This document shows, in pieces, positions 28,013 to 36,728 of a stretch of 64,000 nt of DNA. Origin of the DNA: Vibrio ostreicida. GTDB taxonomy: Bacteria; Pseudomonadota; Gammaproteobacteria; Enterobacterales; Vibrionaceae. The stretch lies in the NCBI RefSeq assembly GCF_013074385.2, contig NZ_JABEYA020000001.1:124001-188000 (forward strand), read 5' to 3'. The translations under genes were made by a program, and so were the position numbers. Each line of letters begins with the position of its first letter. The first letter of the stretch is position 1. The notes under the pieces were generated by a model, which saw only the letters and a program-made list of their open reading frames with translations, was not told where the DNA came from and did no database searches.

Positions 28013-29151
28013 GCTTCATTTTGCTCATATTGTCCATTCACTATGGTCGCCTGAACCTTAAAGTCACGGTCAAATATCGCCAGGTTTGCCACCATGCCTT
28101 GTTCAATCTGGCCTAGTTGGTCGTCGACGCCTATTGCCTTTGCAGGATACAAAGTAGCCATGCGGAGTGCTTCATTCAGAGCGATACCGACTTGCTCAAC
28201 GGTATTTTTTATTGCTTCGATCATGGTCAGCGCTGAGCCGCCTAGTGTGCCGTTTTCATCCACACATTGACCATCACGGTAATATACTTTCTTACCAACA
28301 AAAATAAAGTAATCCATGTCAGCACCTGCAGGAGCTGTGGCATCCGTCACTAATACCAACCTTTCCCCCATTATTTTGTGGGCAATACGAATGTTGGCAT
28401 AATCGACGTGGAAACCATCGGCAATGACACCAGCGTAGACTTCTGGTGTGTCGTAGATAGCACCAACGACTCCTGGTTCTCTGCCCGTCATTGGTGTCAT
28501 CGCATTAAATAAATGAGTCGCAAATGTAATTCCGTCATCAAAGCTTGCACGTGCTTGAGCATATGTGGCGTCAGTATGGCCGATGGAAACAACAATTCCT
28601 GCACGTTTCAAACGCATAATATGCTCGGGGTCATTGTGCTCCGGAGCGAGTGTTACCTTGGCGATAATGTCCGCGTTGTCACAGATAAAATTGATCATGC
28701 TGTCGTTGGACGGGCGAATATGGTCAATGTTATGGATGCCTTTCCTCTTCTTGTTGAGAAAGGGGCCTTCCAAGTGCAGCCCGAGTGACTGGTTTTTATA
28801 TTGGTTGTGATAGTGGCGAGCCGCTTTTACAGCCTCTCGGATGTCTTGATCAGATGACGTGATCAGTGTAGGAAGAAAGCTAGTACAGCCGGACCTGAGG
28901 TTAGCGTTATGCATTGTTTCCATGGTCTTTGAACTGATGTCGTTATTAAGCATCACCCCACCACAACCGTTTAACTGTAAATCAATAAACCCAGGACTGA
29001 GGCGGGCACCATTTAAGTTCTTAATCTCGATACCTTCGGGGAGATCAGTGATTGGGCACACTGATTCAATCGATTGATCTTTGATGACAACAGCATGATC
29101 AACCAGAATGTCGTTGCCAGTGAAGATGGTACAGTGAGTTAGCGCATACAT
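28009..29151 (-). CDS. nagA: N-acetylglucosamine-6-phosphate deacetylase
   Basis: Hydrolyses GlcNAc-6-P to GlcN-6-P and acetate in the cytosol, the first committed catabolic step after uptake. The 380 residues show the amidohydrolase barrel motifs [32 protein letters not shown] (metal-binding His) and VTDATAPAG (catalytic Asp), with [11 protein letters not shown] near residue 57. Operon leader with nagC behind it (4-base overlap) and divergent from nagE across 480 bases. The partner nagB is not in the window. Confidence 0.97.
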   Translation of the reverse strand: MYALTHCTIFTGNDILVDHAVVIKDQSIESVCPITDLPEGIEIKNLNGARLSPGFIDLQLNGCGGVMLNNDISSKTMETMHNANLRSGCTSFLPTLITSSDQDIREAVKAARHYHNQYKNQSLGLHLEGPFLNKKRKGIHNIDHIRPSNDSMINFICDNADIIAKVTLAPEHNDPEHIMRLKRAGIVVSIGHTDATYAQARASFDDGITFATHLFNAMTPMTGREPGVVGAIYDTPEVYAGVIADGFHVDYANIRIAHKIMGERLVLVTDATAPAGADMDYFIFVGKKVYYRDGQCVDENGTLGGSALTMIEAIKNTVEQVGIALNEALRMATLYPAKAIGVDDQLGQIEQGMVANLAIFDRDFKVQATIVNGQYEQNEA

Positions 29152-29496
29152 GGTTACCCAATCCTTATCGATTTGAATTTTTTAGTTATTATTTGTGTCT
29201 GACTATACTGGTTGTCAGAGAAAATGTACGTTATTGGTGAACTTCAATTAGGCTGAAAAATATGTTTATCAATTGGTTTCGTATTGTATATGAAAGTATC
29301 AGCAATCACATTCAAAAGCTTGTCCTGCATAGGTCACAAGGCCGAGCTCTAGCCTGATTTTTCTTTGTGCCCAGAATTTAGTTGGGGAGAAAGGAGGCAA
29401 GATTAACGTTACTTTTGGCGAAACATTATCATTTTTTATATTGTAAAATAAGTTTTATGATCTCGCTAGCAAAACACTCGGATTGACGGCAGTGGA

Positions 29497-29512
29497 AGTG
29501 ATAGAAATCACA
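29497..29512. promoter_or_regulatory. CRP-like site upstream of nagE
   Basis: AGTGA-TAGAAA-TCACA differs from the CRP core TGTGA-N6-TCACA at one base. It lies about 120 bases before nagE, adjacent to the candidate NagC box, fitting catabolite-activated sugar transport. Confidence 0.65.
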
Positions 29513-29524
29513 AATAATAAGGTT

Positions 29525-29546
29525 TTAATTTGCGAGGTAAAATTAA
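29525..29546. promoter_or_regulatory. Candidate NagC operator
   Basis: Palindrome TTAATTT, 8 bases (GCGAGGTA), AAATTAA. The symmetric A/T arms around a short G/C centre resemble NagC boxes. It lies about 85 bases before the nagE start. Confidence 0.5.
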
Positions 29547-29631
29547 TTCCATAAACTGAACGGTACTAAATTGAGTGGCTAAAAAAAGTTGTTCAGATAA
29601 GAAATTATAAATCCTTTAGGGGGAACTCAAT

Positions 29632-31119
29632 GTGAATGTTTTCGGATATTTCCAACAAGTAGGTAAAGCGCTAATGGTACCCGTTGCCACGCTGCCTGCT
29701 GCAGCAATATTGATGGGACTTGGCTACTGGTTCGACCCAACTGGGTGGGGAGCGAACAATGCATTGGCAGGTTTCCTTATTAAAGCGGGTAGCGCCATTA
29801 TCGATAACATGTCTTGGCTGTTTGCTGTCGGTGTGGCGTATGGTATGTCAAAAGATAAAGATGGTGCTGCCGCTTTAGCTGGCTTGGTGATGATGTTTGT
29901 TGTTACCAAATTGCTCTCGCCGGATGCAGTGGCACAAATTCGATCCATAGACGTAAGCTCGGTCCCCGATGCATTTGCTAAAATTGAAAATCAGTTTGTC
30001 GGTATCGTCGTAGGGATTATTTCAGCGGAAATCTATAATCGATGTTCTCACGTCGAGCTGCCTAAAGCGCTAGCGTTTTTTTCCGGTAAGCGCTTGGTGC
30101 CTATTCTCACTTCCTTCGCAGGGATCCTTCTTTCATTCCTCCTTATGTATCTGTGGCCGACCATGTATGGCGAGTTGGTGAGTTTTGGTAAGAGTATTCA
30201 AGGCATGGGTGAAGTGGGGGCTGGTATTTATGCGTTCTTCAACCGCTTGCTGATTCCTGTTGGATTGCATCATGCATTAAATTCTGTGTTTTGGTTCGAT
30301 GTTGCGGGCATTAATGATATTCCCAATTTCTTGGGGGGAGCCCAATCCATCGCTTCTGGTACAGCAACGGTTGGCGTGACAGGTATGTATCAAGCGGGTT
30401 TCTTCCCGATAATGATGTTTGGTCTTCCTGGCGCAGCATTGGCGATTTATCATACTTCCACAGCTAAAAACAAACATAAAGTTGCGTCAATAATGATGGC
30501 GGCAGGCTTTGCTTCCTTCTTTACCGGAGTGACAGAACCGCTAGAATTTTCGTTTATGTTTTTAGCGCCTCTGCTGTTTTTGTTGCACGCGGTATTAACT
30601 GGAATTTCTGTCTTTATTGCTGCAAGTATGCACTGGATTGCGGGTTTCGGTTTTTCTGCCGGGCTAGTGGATATGGTTTTGTCAACTCGTAATCCTTTAG
30701 CCGTCAACTGGTATATGTTGATTGTTCAAGGTTTGGTATTCTTCGCCATCTACTACGTCGTGTTTCGAACAGTGATTGTGAAATTTGATCTTAAAACACC
30801 GGGTCGCGAGGACGATAGTGATGAAGGTGCTGTCATCACTGACAATTCCTCTGAATTGGCGAGACAGTATTTGAAAGCCTTGGGCGGACATGAAAACCTG
30901 ACTGGAATCGATGCGTGTATCACTCGTTTGCGCCTTACCATAAAAGACGCTAGCGTCATCAATGAAAAAACCTTAAAAGCACTTGGTGCGTTGGGGGTGG
31001 TTAAGCTAGGGGCTAACAATCTTCAGGTGATATTAGGGCCTTTGGCTGAAATCATTGCTGGTGAGATGAAAGCGATCAGTGTCAGTGATGATTTAGCGGA
31101 TATTACGTTGCCTCAATAG
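29632..31119 (+). CDS. nagE: PTS N-acetylglucosamine transporter, EIICB without EIIA
   Basis: Inner-membrane PTS permease that imports GlcNAc and releases GlcNAc-6-P. The 495 residues have a ten-segment EIIC domain (GLHHALNSVFWFD; FFTGVTEPLEFSFMF) and a C-terminal EIIB with phospho-acceptor Cys429 in GIDACITRLRL. The EIIA domain found in the 648-residue E. coli NagE is absent, so phosphate must come from a separate EIIA, probably Crr (inference). The start is GTG at 29632 with GGGGGA 8 bases upstream; an ATG two bases earlier reads straight into TGA and cannot be used. Confidence 0.96.
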   Translation: MNVFGYFQQVGKALMVPVATLPAAAILMGLGYWFDPTGWGANNALAGFLIKAGSAIIDNMSWLFAVGVAYGMSKDKDGAAALAGLVMMFVVTKLLSPDAVAQIRSIDVSSVPDAFAKIENQFVGIVVGIISAEIYNRCSHVELPKALAFFSGKRLVPILTSFAGILLSFLLMYLWPTMYGELVSFGKSIQGMGEVGAGIYAFFNRLLIPVGLHHALNSVFWFDVAGINDIPNFLGGAQSIASGTATVGVTGMYQAGFFPIMMFGLPGAALAIYHTSTAKNKHKVASIMMAAGFASFFTGVTEPLEFSFMFLAPLLFLLHAVLTGISVFIAASMHWIAGFGFSAGLVDMVLSTRNPLAVNWYMLIVQGLVFFAIYYVVFRTVIVKFDLKTPGREDDSDEGAVITDNSSELARQYLKALGGHENLTGIDACITRLRLTIKDASVINEKTLKALGALGVVKLGANNLQVILGPLAEIIAGEMKAISVSDDLADITLPQ

Positions 31120-31142
31120 AATAGAGACAACCAAATACCGAA

Positions 31143-31168
31143 AGCCTTCCCTGTGGAAGGCTTTTTTT
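31143..31168 (+). terminator. Terminator of nagE
   Basis: Stem AGCCTTCC / GGAAGGCT (31143-31150 and 31155-31162) with a 4-base loop and a T tract. Confidence 0.92.
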
Positions 31169-31369
31169 ATGGTGTTTTTTTGGCGGTTTCATGACCTAAA
31201 GTGCGCCAGAAAAGACTAATTTGATGAATATTTGCCAATAAACGTTGGGTTATAGTTGTGTATTAACGAAGAATTGTGGATCATGGCAGCCTAGATACTT
31301 GGAGCCACAATTAAGTGGTTTCTCGTGACCACTTTCTCTGACAATACTAAAATAATTGAGGTGCTATAG

Positions 31370-33040
31370 ATGAGTGAAGCTGAGGCTCGTCCATCGAACT
31401 TCATTCGCCAAATTATCGATAAAGATTTGGCGGATGGTAAACACACTAGCGTGCATACTCGTTTTCCACCGGAACCGAATGGTTATCTTCACATTGGTCA
31501 TGCTAAGTCAATTTGTTTAAACTTTGGTATTGCTCAGGACTATCAGGGTCAATGCAATTTGCGCTTTGATGATACGAACCCTGAAAAAGAAGACGTCGAA
31601 TACGTTGAGTCGATTAAGAATGATGTGAGCTGGTTAGGCTTTGAGTGGGAAGGTGAGGTTTGTTACTCTTCGAACTACTTTGACAAGCTATATCAGTACG
31701 CGGTTGAATTAATTAACAAAGGCTTAGCGTATGTTGAAGAGCTGAGTCCTGAGCAAATTCGTGAATACCGTGGAACCCTAACCAAATCAGGTCAGCACAG
31801 CCCGTACCGTGAACGCAGTGTTGAGGAGAACCTTGAACTGTTTGAGAAAATGCGAGCGGGCGGTTTTGAGGAAGGTCAGGCTTGTCTGCGAGCGAAAATT
31901 GATATGAGTTCATCCTTCATGGTGATGCGCGATCCTGTGCTTTACCGAGTTCGATTTGCTGATCATCATCAGACGGGTGATAAGTGGTGCATTTATCCCA
32001 TGTATGACTTCACTCATTGTATTTCCGACGCCATAGAGGGGATTACTCATTCTTTATGTACTTTGGAGTTTCAGGACAACCGCCGTCTGTACGATTGGGT
32101 TTTAGATAATATTACCATCGAATGTCAGCCACATCAGTATGAGTTTAGTCGACTGAATCTTGAGTATACAGTGATGTCGAAACGCAAGCTCAATCAACTG
32201 GTCATTGAAAAGTTAGTCAGTGGTTGGGATGATCCCCGTATGCCAACCATTTCTGGGTTGCGCCGTCGTGGTTTTACCGCAGGCTCTATCCGTGAGTTTT
32301 GTAAACGTATTGGTGTTACTAAGCAGGACAATATGATTGAGATGGGTTCTCTTGAATCCTGTATTCGTGATGATCTTAATGAAAACGCCCCACGAGCAAT
32401 GGCGGTTTTGGACCCAGTCAAAGTTATTATAGAAAACGTTGATGAATTAGGCGGAGAGTCATTGACTATCGCTAACCACCCAAATAAACCAGAGATGGGC
32501 GAGCGGCAAGTTCCATTTACCCGAGAAGTCTGGATAGAACGCGAAGACTTTCGTGAGGAAGCCAACAAGAAATACAAACGTCTTGTATTGGGTAAAGAAG
32601 TTCGATTACGCGGTGCTTACGTCATAAAAGCAGAACGTGTAGAGAAAGATGCTGAGGGTATGATTACCACCATCTTCTGTAGTTACGATAAGGATACCTT
32701 GGGTAAAAACCCTGCTGATGGAAGAAAGGTGAAAGGGGTTATCCATTGGGTATCCGCTGAACAAGCGCTACCTGCTGAGATACGTTTATACGACCGCCTA
32801 TTTACGGTTCCAAACCCTGCAGCGGCAGATAATTTCACCGAGACTATTAATCCGGATTCTCTTGTGACCGTTAATGGTTTCGTAGAGCCTAGCCTTGCAG
32901 GTGCAACGGCAGAGACAGGCTACCAATTTGAGCGAATGGGTTATTTTTGCGCGGATGAAAAAGAGTCTAAATCAGACGCCTTAGTTTTCAACCGAACAGT
33001 GGGTCTGCGCGACACTTGGGCTAAAATCGAAGCACAGTAA
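31370..33040 (+). CDS. glnS: Glutaminyl-tRNA synthetase
   Basis: Class I synthetase that charges tRNA-Gln. The 556 residues (E. coli 554) carry the HIGH signature at residues 41-44 ([15 protein letters not shown]) and the KMSKS-equivalent VMSKRKLNQ (M269 onward), followed by the two C-terminal beta barrels that read the anticodon. TGAGGTGCTATAG precedes the ATG at 31370. Single gene with a terminator shared with the convergent fur gene; glnS directly follows nagE, as in other vibrios. Confidence 0.98.
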   Translation: MSEAEARPSNFIRQIIDKDLADGKHTSVHTRFPPEPNGYLHIGHAKSICLNFGIAQDYQGQCNLRFDDTNPEKEDVEYVESIKNDVSWLGFEWEGEVCYSSNYFDKLYQYAVELINKGLAYVEELSPEQIREYRGTLTKSGQHSPYRERSVEENLELFEKMRAGGFEEGQACLRAKIDMSSSFMVMRDPVLYRVRFADHHQTGDKWCIYPMYDFTHCISDAIEGITHSLCTLEFQDNRRLYDWVLDNITIECQPHQYEFSRLNLEYTVMSKRKLNQLVIEKLVSGWDDPRMPTISGLRRRGFTAGSIREFCKRIGVTKQDNMIEMGSLESCIRDDLNENAPRAMAVLDPVKVIIENVDELGGESLTIANHPNKPEMGERQVPFTREVWIEREDFREEANKKYKRLVLGKEVRLRGAYVIKAERVEKDAEGMITTIFCSYDKDTLGKNPADGRKVKGVIHWVSAEQALPAEIRLYDRLFTVPNPAAADNFTETINPDSLVTVNGFVEPSLAGATAETGYQFERMGYFCADEKESKSDALVFNRTVGLRDTWAKIEAQ

Positions 33041-33054
33041 ATGTTAGAAGCATA

Positions 33055-33088
33055 AAAAATGCCAGTCGTGTGACTGGCATTTTTATTT
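33055..33088. terminator. Bidirectional terminator between glnS and fur
   Basis: Perfect 13-bp stem AAAAATGCCAGTC / GACTGGCATTTTT (33055-33067 and 33072-33084) with a GTGT loop; T runs on both strands serve the convergent genes. Confidence 0.93.
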
Positions 33089-33111
33089 GTCTCAGAATGA
33101 TAACTCGACGC

Positions 33112-33561
33112 TCACCTTTTTGCTTTGTGAGCATCAGGGTTAGTTTTACAGCTACCATCGATGCATTTACCGTACAGATATAAGCTATGATTTGTTAATA
33201 TCACATTGTACTTGTTGGCAATCTCTTTTTGGCGCTCTTCAATCAAATCATCTGAAAACTCAATGACTTCTCCGCAGTCTAGGCAGACAAGGTGGTCATG
33301 GTGATGTTGTGTAGACAGTTCGAAAACTGATTTACCACCCTCAAAATGATGGCGAGTAACAATGCCTGCATCATCAAATTGGTTCAGCACCCGATAGACC
33401 GTTGCCAAGCCAATCTCTTCACCAAGATCAATGAGCTTTTTATACAGTTCTTCAGCACTGATATGTTGGCAGTCTGGCTTTTGCAGCACTTCTAGAATCT
33501 TCAGCCTCGGGAGGGTAACTTTGAGACCGGCATCTTTCAGTGCTTGGTTGTTGTCTGACAT
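33112..33561 (-). CDS. fur: Ferric uptake regulator Fur
   Basis: Iron-responsive repressor of siderophore and iron-uptake genes. The start at 33561 (MSDNNQALKDAG) gives 149 residues, the vibrio length; an in-frame start at 33603 would add an unlikely 14-residue leader. Winged helix with EEIGLATVYRVLNQFDDAG, metal site HHHDHLVCLDCGEVIEF, and a C-terminal CxxxxC (GKCIDGSCKTN). No classical Fur box is obvious in the upstream 150 bases. It converges with glnS and is divergent from a DUF4442 gene. Confidence 0.98.
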   Translation of the reverse strand: MSDNNQALKDAGLKVTLPRLKILEVLQKPDCQHISAEELYKKLIDLGEEIGLATVYRVLNQFDDAGIVTRHHFEGGKSVFELSTQHHHDHLVCLDCGEVIEFSDDLIEERQKEIANKYNVILTNHSLYLYGKCIDGSCKTNPDAHKAKR

Positions 33562-33768
33562 AAACTTTCCTGTTGATGATCTGCGGTAACGTACAGAGTG
33601 CAATATTCCCGTTATTATAGGTTAGTACAAGGTAACAATAAACCACGAACTTCAAAGGGTTACTAATGTTTTTTTTGTAATTTAGGTAGATATCACTGAT
33701 AAATCAGGTTGGACCAGTTACAATTATTTAACCTAACGTTTTTGGCACTGCATTTAGGAATATTAAGC

Positions 33769-34275
33769 ATGAATCAATTACTGGCTAAACTATACAAGCC
33801 GAGAATCGTTAAGTTAGCCCTTAACATCTGGCCTCCTTTCTGGGGTGCGGGCATCAGGATTATTTCGATCAGTGAGGATTTTCGCCAAGTACAAATAAAA
33901 CTTAAGCTGCGCTGGTGGAATAAGAATGCCAATCGGACCCAGTATGGCGGTAGTATCTTCTCTTTGACAGACCCTGTGTACTCTTTGATGTTGATGGGGA
34001 TCTTAGGCCCTCAGTATTATGTATGGGATAAAGAAGCCAGCATCAATTTTATTAAACCCGGAAGCAGCGATCTCTACGCTGATTTTCATGTATCACAAGA
34101 TTTGTTAGATGAAATTTTAAACAAGACGGCGAATGGTGAAAAGTGTTTCCCTGAATTTGTGATTTTTGTAAAAGATAAGCGAGGGGATGTCGTGTCTGAA
34201 GTACAACGTAAACTGTACGTGCGGAAAAAGCCCGAATACAGGGAAGAGGAGCAAGAAAAAAAGCAAGCAGCATAA
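33769..34275 (+). CDS. DUF4442 family hot-dog fold protein, putative thioesterase
   Basis: A 168-residue protein of the DUF4442 family, related to hot-dog-fold acyl-CoA thioesterases; the substrate is unknown. The ATG at 33769 has GGAAT upstream and gives MNQLLAKLYKPRIVKLALN; an in-frame TTG at 33709 is less likely. A central RNANRTQYGGSIFSLTDPVYSLMLM segment is the hot-dog helix. The C-terminus is charged (YREEEQEKKQAA). It lies between fur and fldA, genes that neighbour each other in E. coli, and so interrupts that order. Confidence 0.82.
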   Translation: MNQLLAKLYKPRIVKLALNIWPPFWGAGIRIISISEDFRQVQIKLKLRWWNKNANRTQYGGSIFSLTDPVYSLMLMGILGPQYYVWDKEASINFIKPGSSDLYADFHVSQDLLDEILNKTANGEKCFPEFVIFVKDKRGDVVSEVQRKLYVRKKPEYREEEQEKKQAA

Positions 34276-34290
34276 AAAAACCTCCAATTT
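34266..34290. terminator. Bidirectional terminator, DUF4442 gene and fldA
   Basis: Perfect 11-bp stem AAAAACCTCCA / TGGAGGTTTTT (34266-34276 and 34280-34290) with a 3-base loop. It overlaps the end of the DUF4442 frame and serves both convergent genes. Confidence 0.92.
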
Positions 34291-34304
34291 GGAGGTTTTT
34301 GAAT

Positions 34305-34838
34305 TTAGCCTTCTAGTTCGGCTAAGCACATTTCTTCGTGTATTTGTTTACACCAATTGGTGACGCGGTCATCGGTTAGTTCAGGCTGACGGTCTTCATC
34401 GATACAAAGGCCGACAAACAGACTATCGTCGTCAGAAACTAAACCTTTAGATGCTTCAAACTCATAGCTTTCTGCTGAAGTATGACCAAGAATAGTCCCA
34501 CCTTTTGCTTCCACAATGTCACGAACTGTCCCCATGGCATCACAAAAATATTCTGCGTAATCCTCCTGATCACCGCAACCAAAGATGGCCACCAGTTTGG
34601 TCGAGAAATCAATTTGTTCAAGCTCTGGGAAAAAGTCATCCCAATCGCACTGTGCTTCACCGTAGTACCATGTTGGGATACCCAATAACAGCAGGTCGAA
34701 GTTATCAATATCTTCTTTACTGCTTTTGGCGATATCTTGCACATGAATCAGTTGTTTACCTAGTTGCTTTTGAATCATTTTCGCAACCGCTTCAGTGTTA
34801 CCTGTGTCACTACCAAAGAAGATACCTACACTTGCCAT
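34305..34838 (-). CDS. fldA: Flavodoxin FldA
   Basis: Long-chain flavodoxin (177 residues; E. coli 176), a cytosolic FMN electron carrier for radical SAM enzymes, methionine synthase and IspG/IspH. The FMN phosphate loop is intact at the N-terminus (GIFFGSDTGNTEAVA). The flavin-stacking loops GIPTWYYGEAQCDWDDF and FGCGDQEDYAEYFCDAMG are typical, and the family's long-chain insertion is present. AAAGG lies upstream of the ATG at 34838. Probably co-transcribed with the DUF2788 gene 47 bases upstream. Confidence 0.97.
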   Translation of the reverse strand: MASVGIFFGSDTGNTEAVAKMIQKQLGKQLIHVQDIAKSSKEDIDNFDLLLLGIPTWYYGEAQCDWDDFFPELEQIDFSTKLVAIFGCGDQEDYAEYFCDAMGTVRDIVEAKGGTILGHTSAESYEFEASKGLVSDDDSLFVGLCIDEDRQPELTDDRVTNWCKQIHEEMCLAELEG

Positions 34839-34885
34839 AGATTCATTACCTTTACTATTTGCTGTTGTGGCTAATCAAAGAAAGC

Positions 34886-35107
34886 TTAACCTAATCCCGT
34901 GCCTTCCCAACTTAGCTGGATGAGGCCTTTGGCAACAAACCCAGCGCAGCCAAGGAAAAGAACGAGCCACACAATACGACGACCAAAAGGGGGGACATTA
35001 CCCGCTTTCAGGACATCTTTAATTGCCATACCAATCAGAAAGAAGATAGACGCAAAAAGAAGGTCGAGTCCAATCGACTCGAGCATGTTCATATAGTCGT
35101 AAAGCAT
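34886..35107 (-). CDS. DUF2788 small membrane protein
   Basis: A 73-residue inner-membrane protein of the DUF2788 family, of unknown function. Two hydrophobic helices (IGLDLLFASIFFLIGMAI and RRIVWLVLFLGCAGFVAKGL) flank a short basic, Pro-containing turn (DVLKAGNVPPFGRR). AGAGG precedes the ATG at 35107 by four bases; the second Met at 35092 is an alternative start. It lies between ybfF and fldA on the same strand, the position held by ybfE in E. coli. Confidence 0.85.
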   Translation of the reverse strand: MLYDYMNMLESIGLDLLFASIFFLIGMAIKDVLKAGNVPPFGRRIVWLVLFLGCAGFVAKGLIQLSWEGTGLG

Positions 35108-35203
35108 GGAGCCTCTATATGCCAGAATAATTGCGCAGAACTATACCATTGTTAAAAGATAAAGTTAACGGTCAGTATACTTTGGATCTCTCTCATTCTG
35201 CTT

Positions 35204-35968
35204 TTATTCAATAAACTTTCGAATTGCACGTAGTACTTCTTTTGGTTTTTCGGCATGCAACCAGTGTCCGGTATTGCCAATGACATGTGCTCTCGCATTA
35301 ATGAACTGTTTTTTTACGTCATTCTGGTGTTCTTCGGTTAAGTAATCTGAGTTGCCACCCTTAATAAAAAGGGTAGGGTTGGTGATGGTATCTATTGGGT
35401 CCCAAGCGAGAATCTCATGATAGTTTTGCCAGAGGCTGGCGACGTTAAATCTCCAATCCAAATGCAGGCCATTATTGTAAAGAGATTTACTAAGGAACTG
35501 CCTTACGCCTTCGAGTTCGATATGTTCGGCTAGAATGTCTAATGCTTCCTTACGTGACGTTGGCTTACTTCCTATAACGGCATGTAACCCAGCAAACACA
35601 TTATCATGGCGACGTTGGCTATAACCCACGGGCGCCATATCCAGAACCACCAACTTACTCACCTTTTGTTGCGTGAGTTCAGCAAGCTTCATGGCGACCT
35701 TTCCACCCATTGAGTGTCCAATTAAGCTATATTTGTCCAGTTTTAGACTGCTGAGTAAGCGATCAACGTCTTGAGCCATCGCGGCGTAGTTATGGTTCAA
35801 AGATTGAAACGAAGCACCGTGATTGCGTAGATCGACGCTGATGACTTGAAAATCTTTGCGAAGATCACGGGCGAGGAGACCGAGATTATCAAGGTTTCCA
35901 AATAACCCATGGATCATAACGACGGTGTGACCCTCGCCTTCTATTTTGTAGTTAATCAGTTGTGACAT
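35204..35968 (-). CDS. ybfF: Alpha/beta hydrolase, esterase YbfF type
   Basis: Cytosolic esterase of the alpha/beta hydrolase fold, 254 residues. The E. coli relative YbfF hydrolyses short acyl esters and acyl-CoA in vitro; its true substrate is uncertain. The oxyanion strand is VVMIHGLFGN (17-26), the nucleophile Ser86 is in LIGHSMGGK, an Asp follows in the KGGNSDYLTEE region, and the catalytic His is in NTGHWLHAEKP near the C-terminus. It is divergent from seqA, as in enterobacteria. Confidence 0.93.
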   Translation of the reverse strand: MSQLINYKIEGEGHTVVMIHGLFGNLDNLGLLARDLRKDFQVISVDLRNHGASFQSLNHNYAAMAQDVDRLLSSLKLDKYSLIGHSMGGKVAMKLAELTQQKVSKLVVLDMAPVGYSQRRHDNVFAGLHAVIGSKPTSRKEALDILAEHIELEGVRQFLSKSLYNNGLHLDWRFNVASLWQNYHEILAWDPIDTITNPTLFIKGGNSDYLTEEHQNDVKKQFINARAHVIGNTGHWLHAEKPKEVLRAIRKFIE

Positions 35969-36098
35969 TTTATTTTATTCGTGACCAGTTTAACGTTGAA
36001 CCTCATTCCGCTTAAGATACCAAATCTGAAACTCGCATCTTGAGGGGACTTGGGTATATAATCCTTCAGAGTTTAATCATAGAGATTGTGAAAAGCGA

Positions 36099-36641
36099 AT
36101 GAAAACAATAGAGGTTGATGAAGATCTATACCGTTACATCGCAGGTCAAACCAAACATATCGGTGAAAGTGCGTCCGATATCTTGCGTCGCCTTTTAGGT
36201 GTTGACGAGCAGACACAACCCTCAGTTTCAGCGGCCACTCATCTGCAACCTAAGGGACTTGTAGTCAGTCGTGATGCTGGGAATGAAGATAAAGTGGATA
36301 GCGTTAGAGCAATGCGAACATTGCTTATCTCCGACGATTTTGCCGATCTTAAAAAAGCCATTGATCGTTTTATGCTCGTGCTTTCTACGTTAAACCGTAT
36401 TGACCCGAAAGGATTCTTGGAAGCGACTCAAGTTAAAGGTCGTAAGCGAGTATACTTTGCCGATAATGAGCAGACTCTTCTGCAAAGTGGGACAACGACG
36501 AAACCAAAAGCCATTCCGGATTCTCCATTTTGGGTGATTACAAATAACAATACCAGCCGCAAAAGGCAGATGGTTGACCAACTCATGGCGAGAATGAACT
36601 TTCCTGCTGATATGATTGAGAAAGTGACAAACTCAATATAA
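36099..36641 (+). CDS. seqA: Replication initiation negative modulator SeqA
   Basis: Binds hemimethylated GATC sequences, sequestering oriC and trailing replication forks. The 180 residues begin with the oligomerisation domain MKTIEVDEDLYRYIAGQTKH and continue through an Ala/Gln-rich linker to the DNA-binding domain (AMRTLLISDDFADLKKA; RKRVYFADNEQTLL; FWVITNNNTSRKRQMV). It precedes pgm as in E. coli, but a terminator-like hairpin separates them. Confidence 0.97.
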   Translation: MKTIEVDEDLYRYIAGQTKHIGESASDILRRLLGVDEQTQPSVSAATHLQPKGLVVSRDAGNEDKVDSVRAMRTLLISDDFADLKKAIDRFMLVLSTLNRIDPKGFLEATQVKGRKRVYFADNEQTLLQSGTTTKPKAIPDSPFWVITNNNTSRKRQMVDQLMARMNFPADMIEKVTNSI

Positions 36642-36655
36642 AAAATTCCGATTTC

Positions 36656-36699
36656 AACCTCATAATGTTCATGTTCCTATGAGTATTATGGGGTTTTTT
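36656..36699 (+). terminator. Terminator-like hairpin between seqA and pgm
   Basis: AACCTCATAAT / ATTATGGGGTT (36656-36666 and 36685-36695) forms an 11-bp stem with one G-T pair, followed by a run of T up to 36699. It should end most seqA transcripts before pgm. Confidence 0.78.
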
Positions 36700-36728
36700 G
36701 ATGCTTATGATTTTAGAAAGGATATCAA

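Larger units (their letters stand above)
29152..29631. promoter_or_regulatory. Divergent nagA-nagE control region
   Basis: 480 A/T-rich bases between two GlcNAc operons. They contain a CRP-like site (29497-29512), a palindrome TTAATTT-N8-AAATTAA (29525-29546) and a looser A/T-rich inverted repeat (29426-29452). E. coli NagC represses by looping between two boxes in the equivalent divergent gap; two such elements here fit that model, but the NagC sites are inferred from symmetry. Confidence 0.55.

Noticed and set aside
33946..33957. GGCGGTAGTATC resembles the RfaH ops pause element.
   Set aside because: It lies inside the DUF4442 coding frame, far from any operon start, and the exact octamer is common enough by chance.
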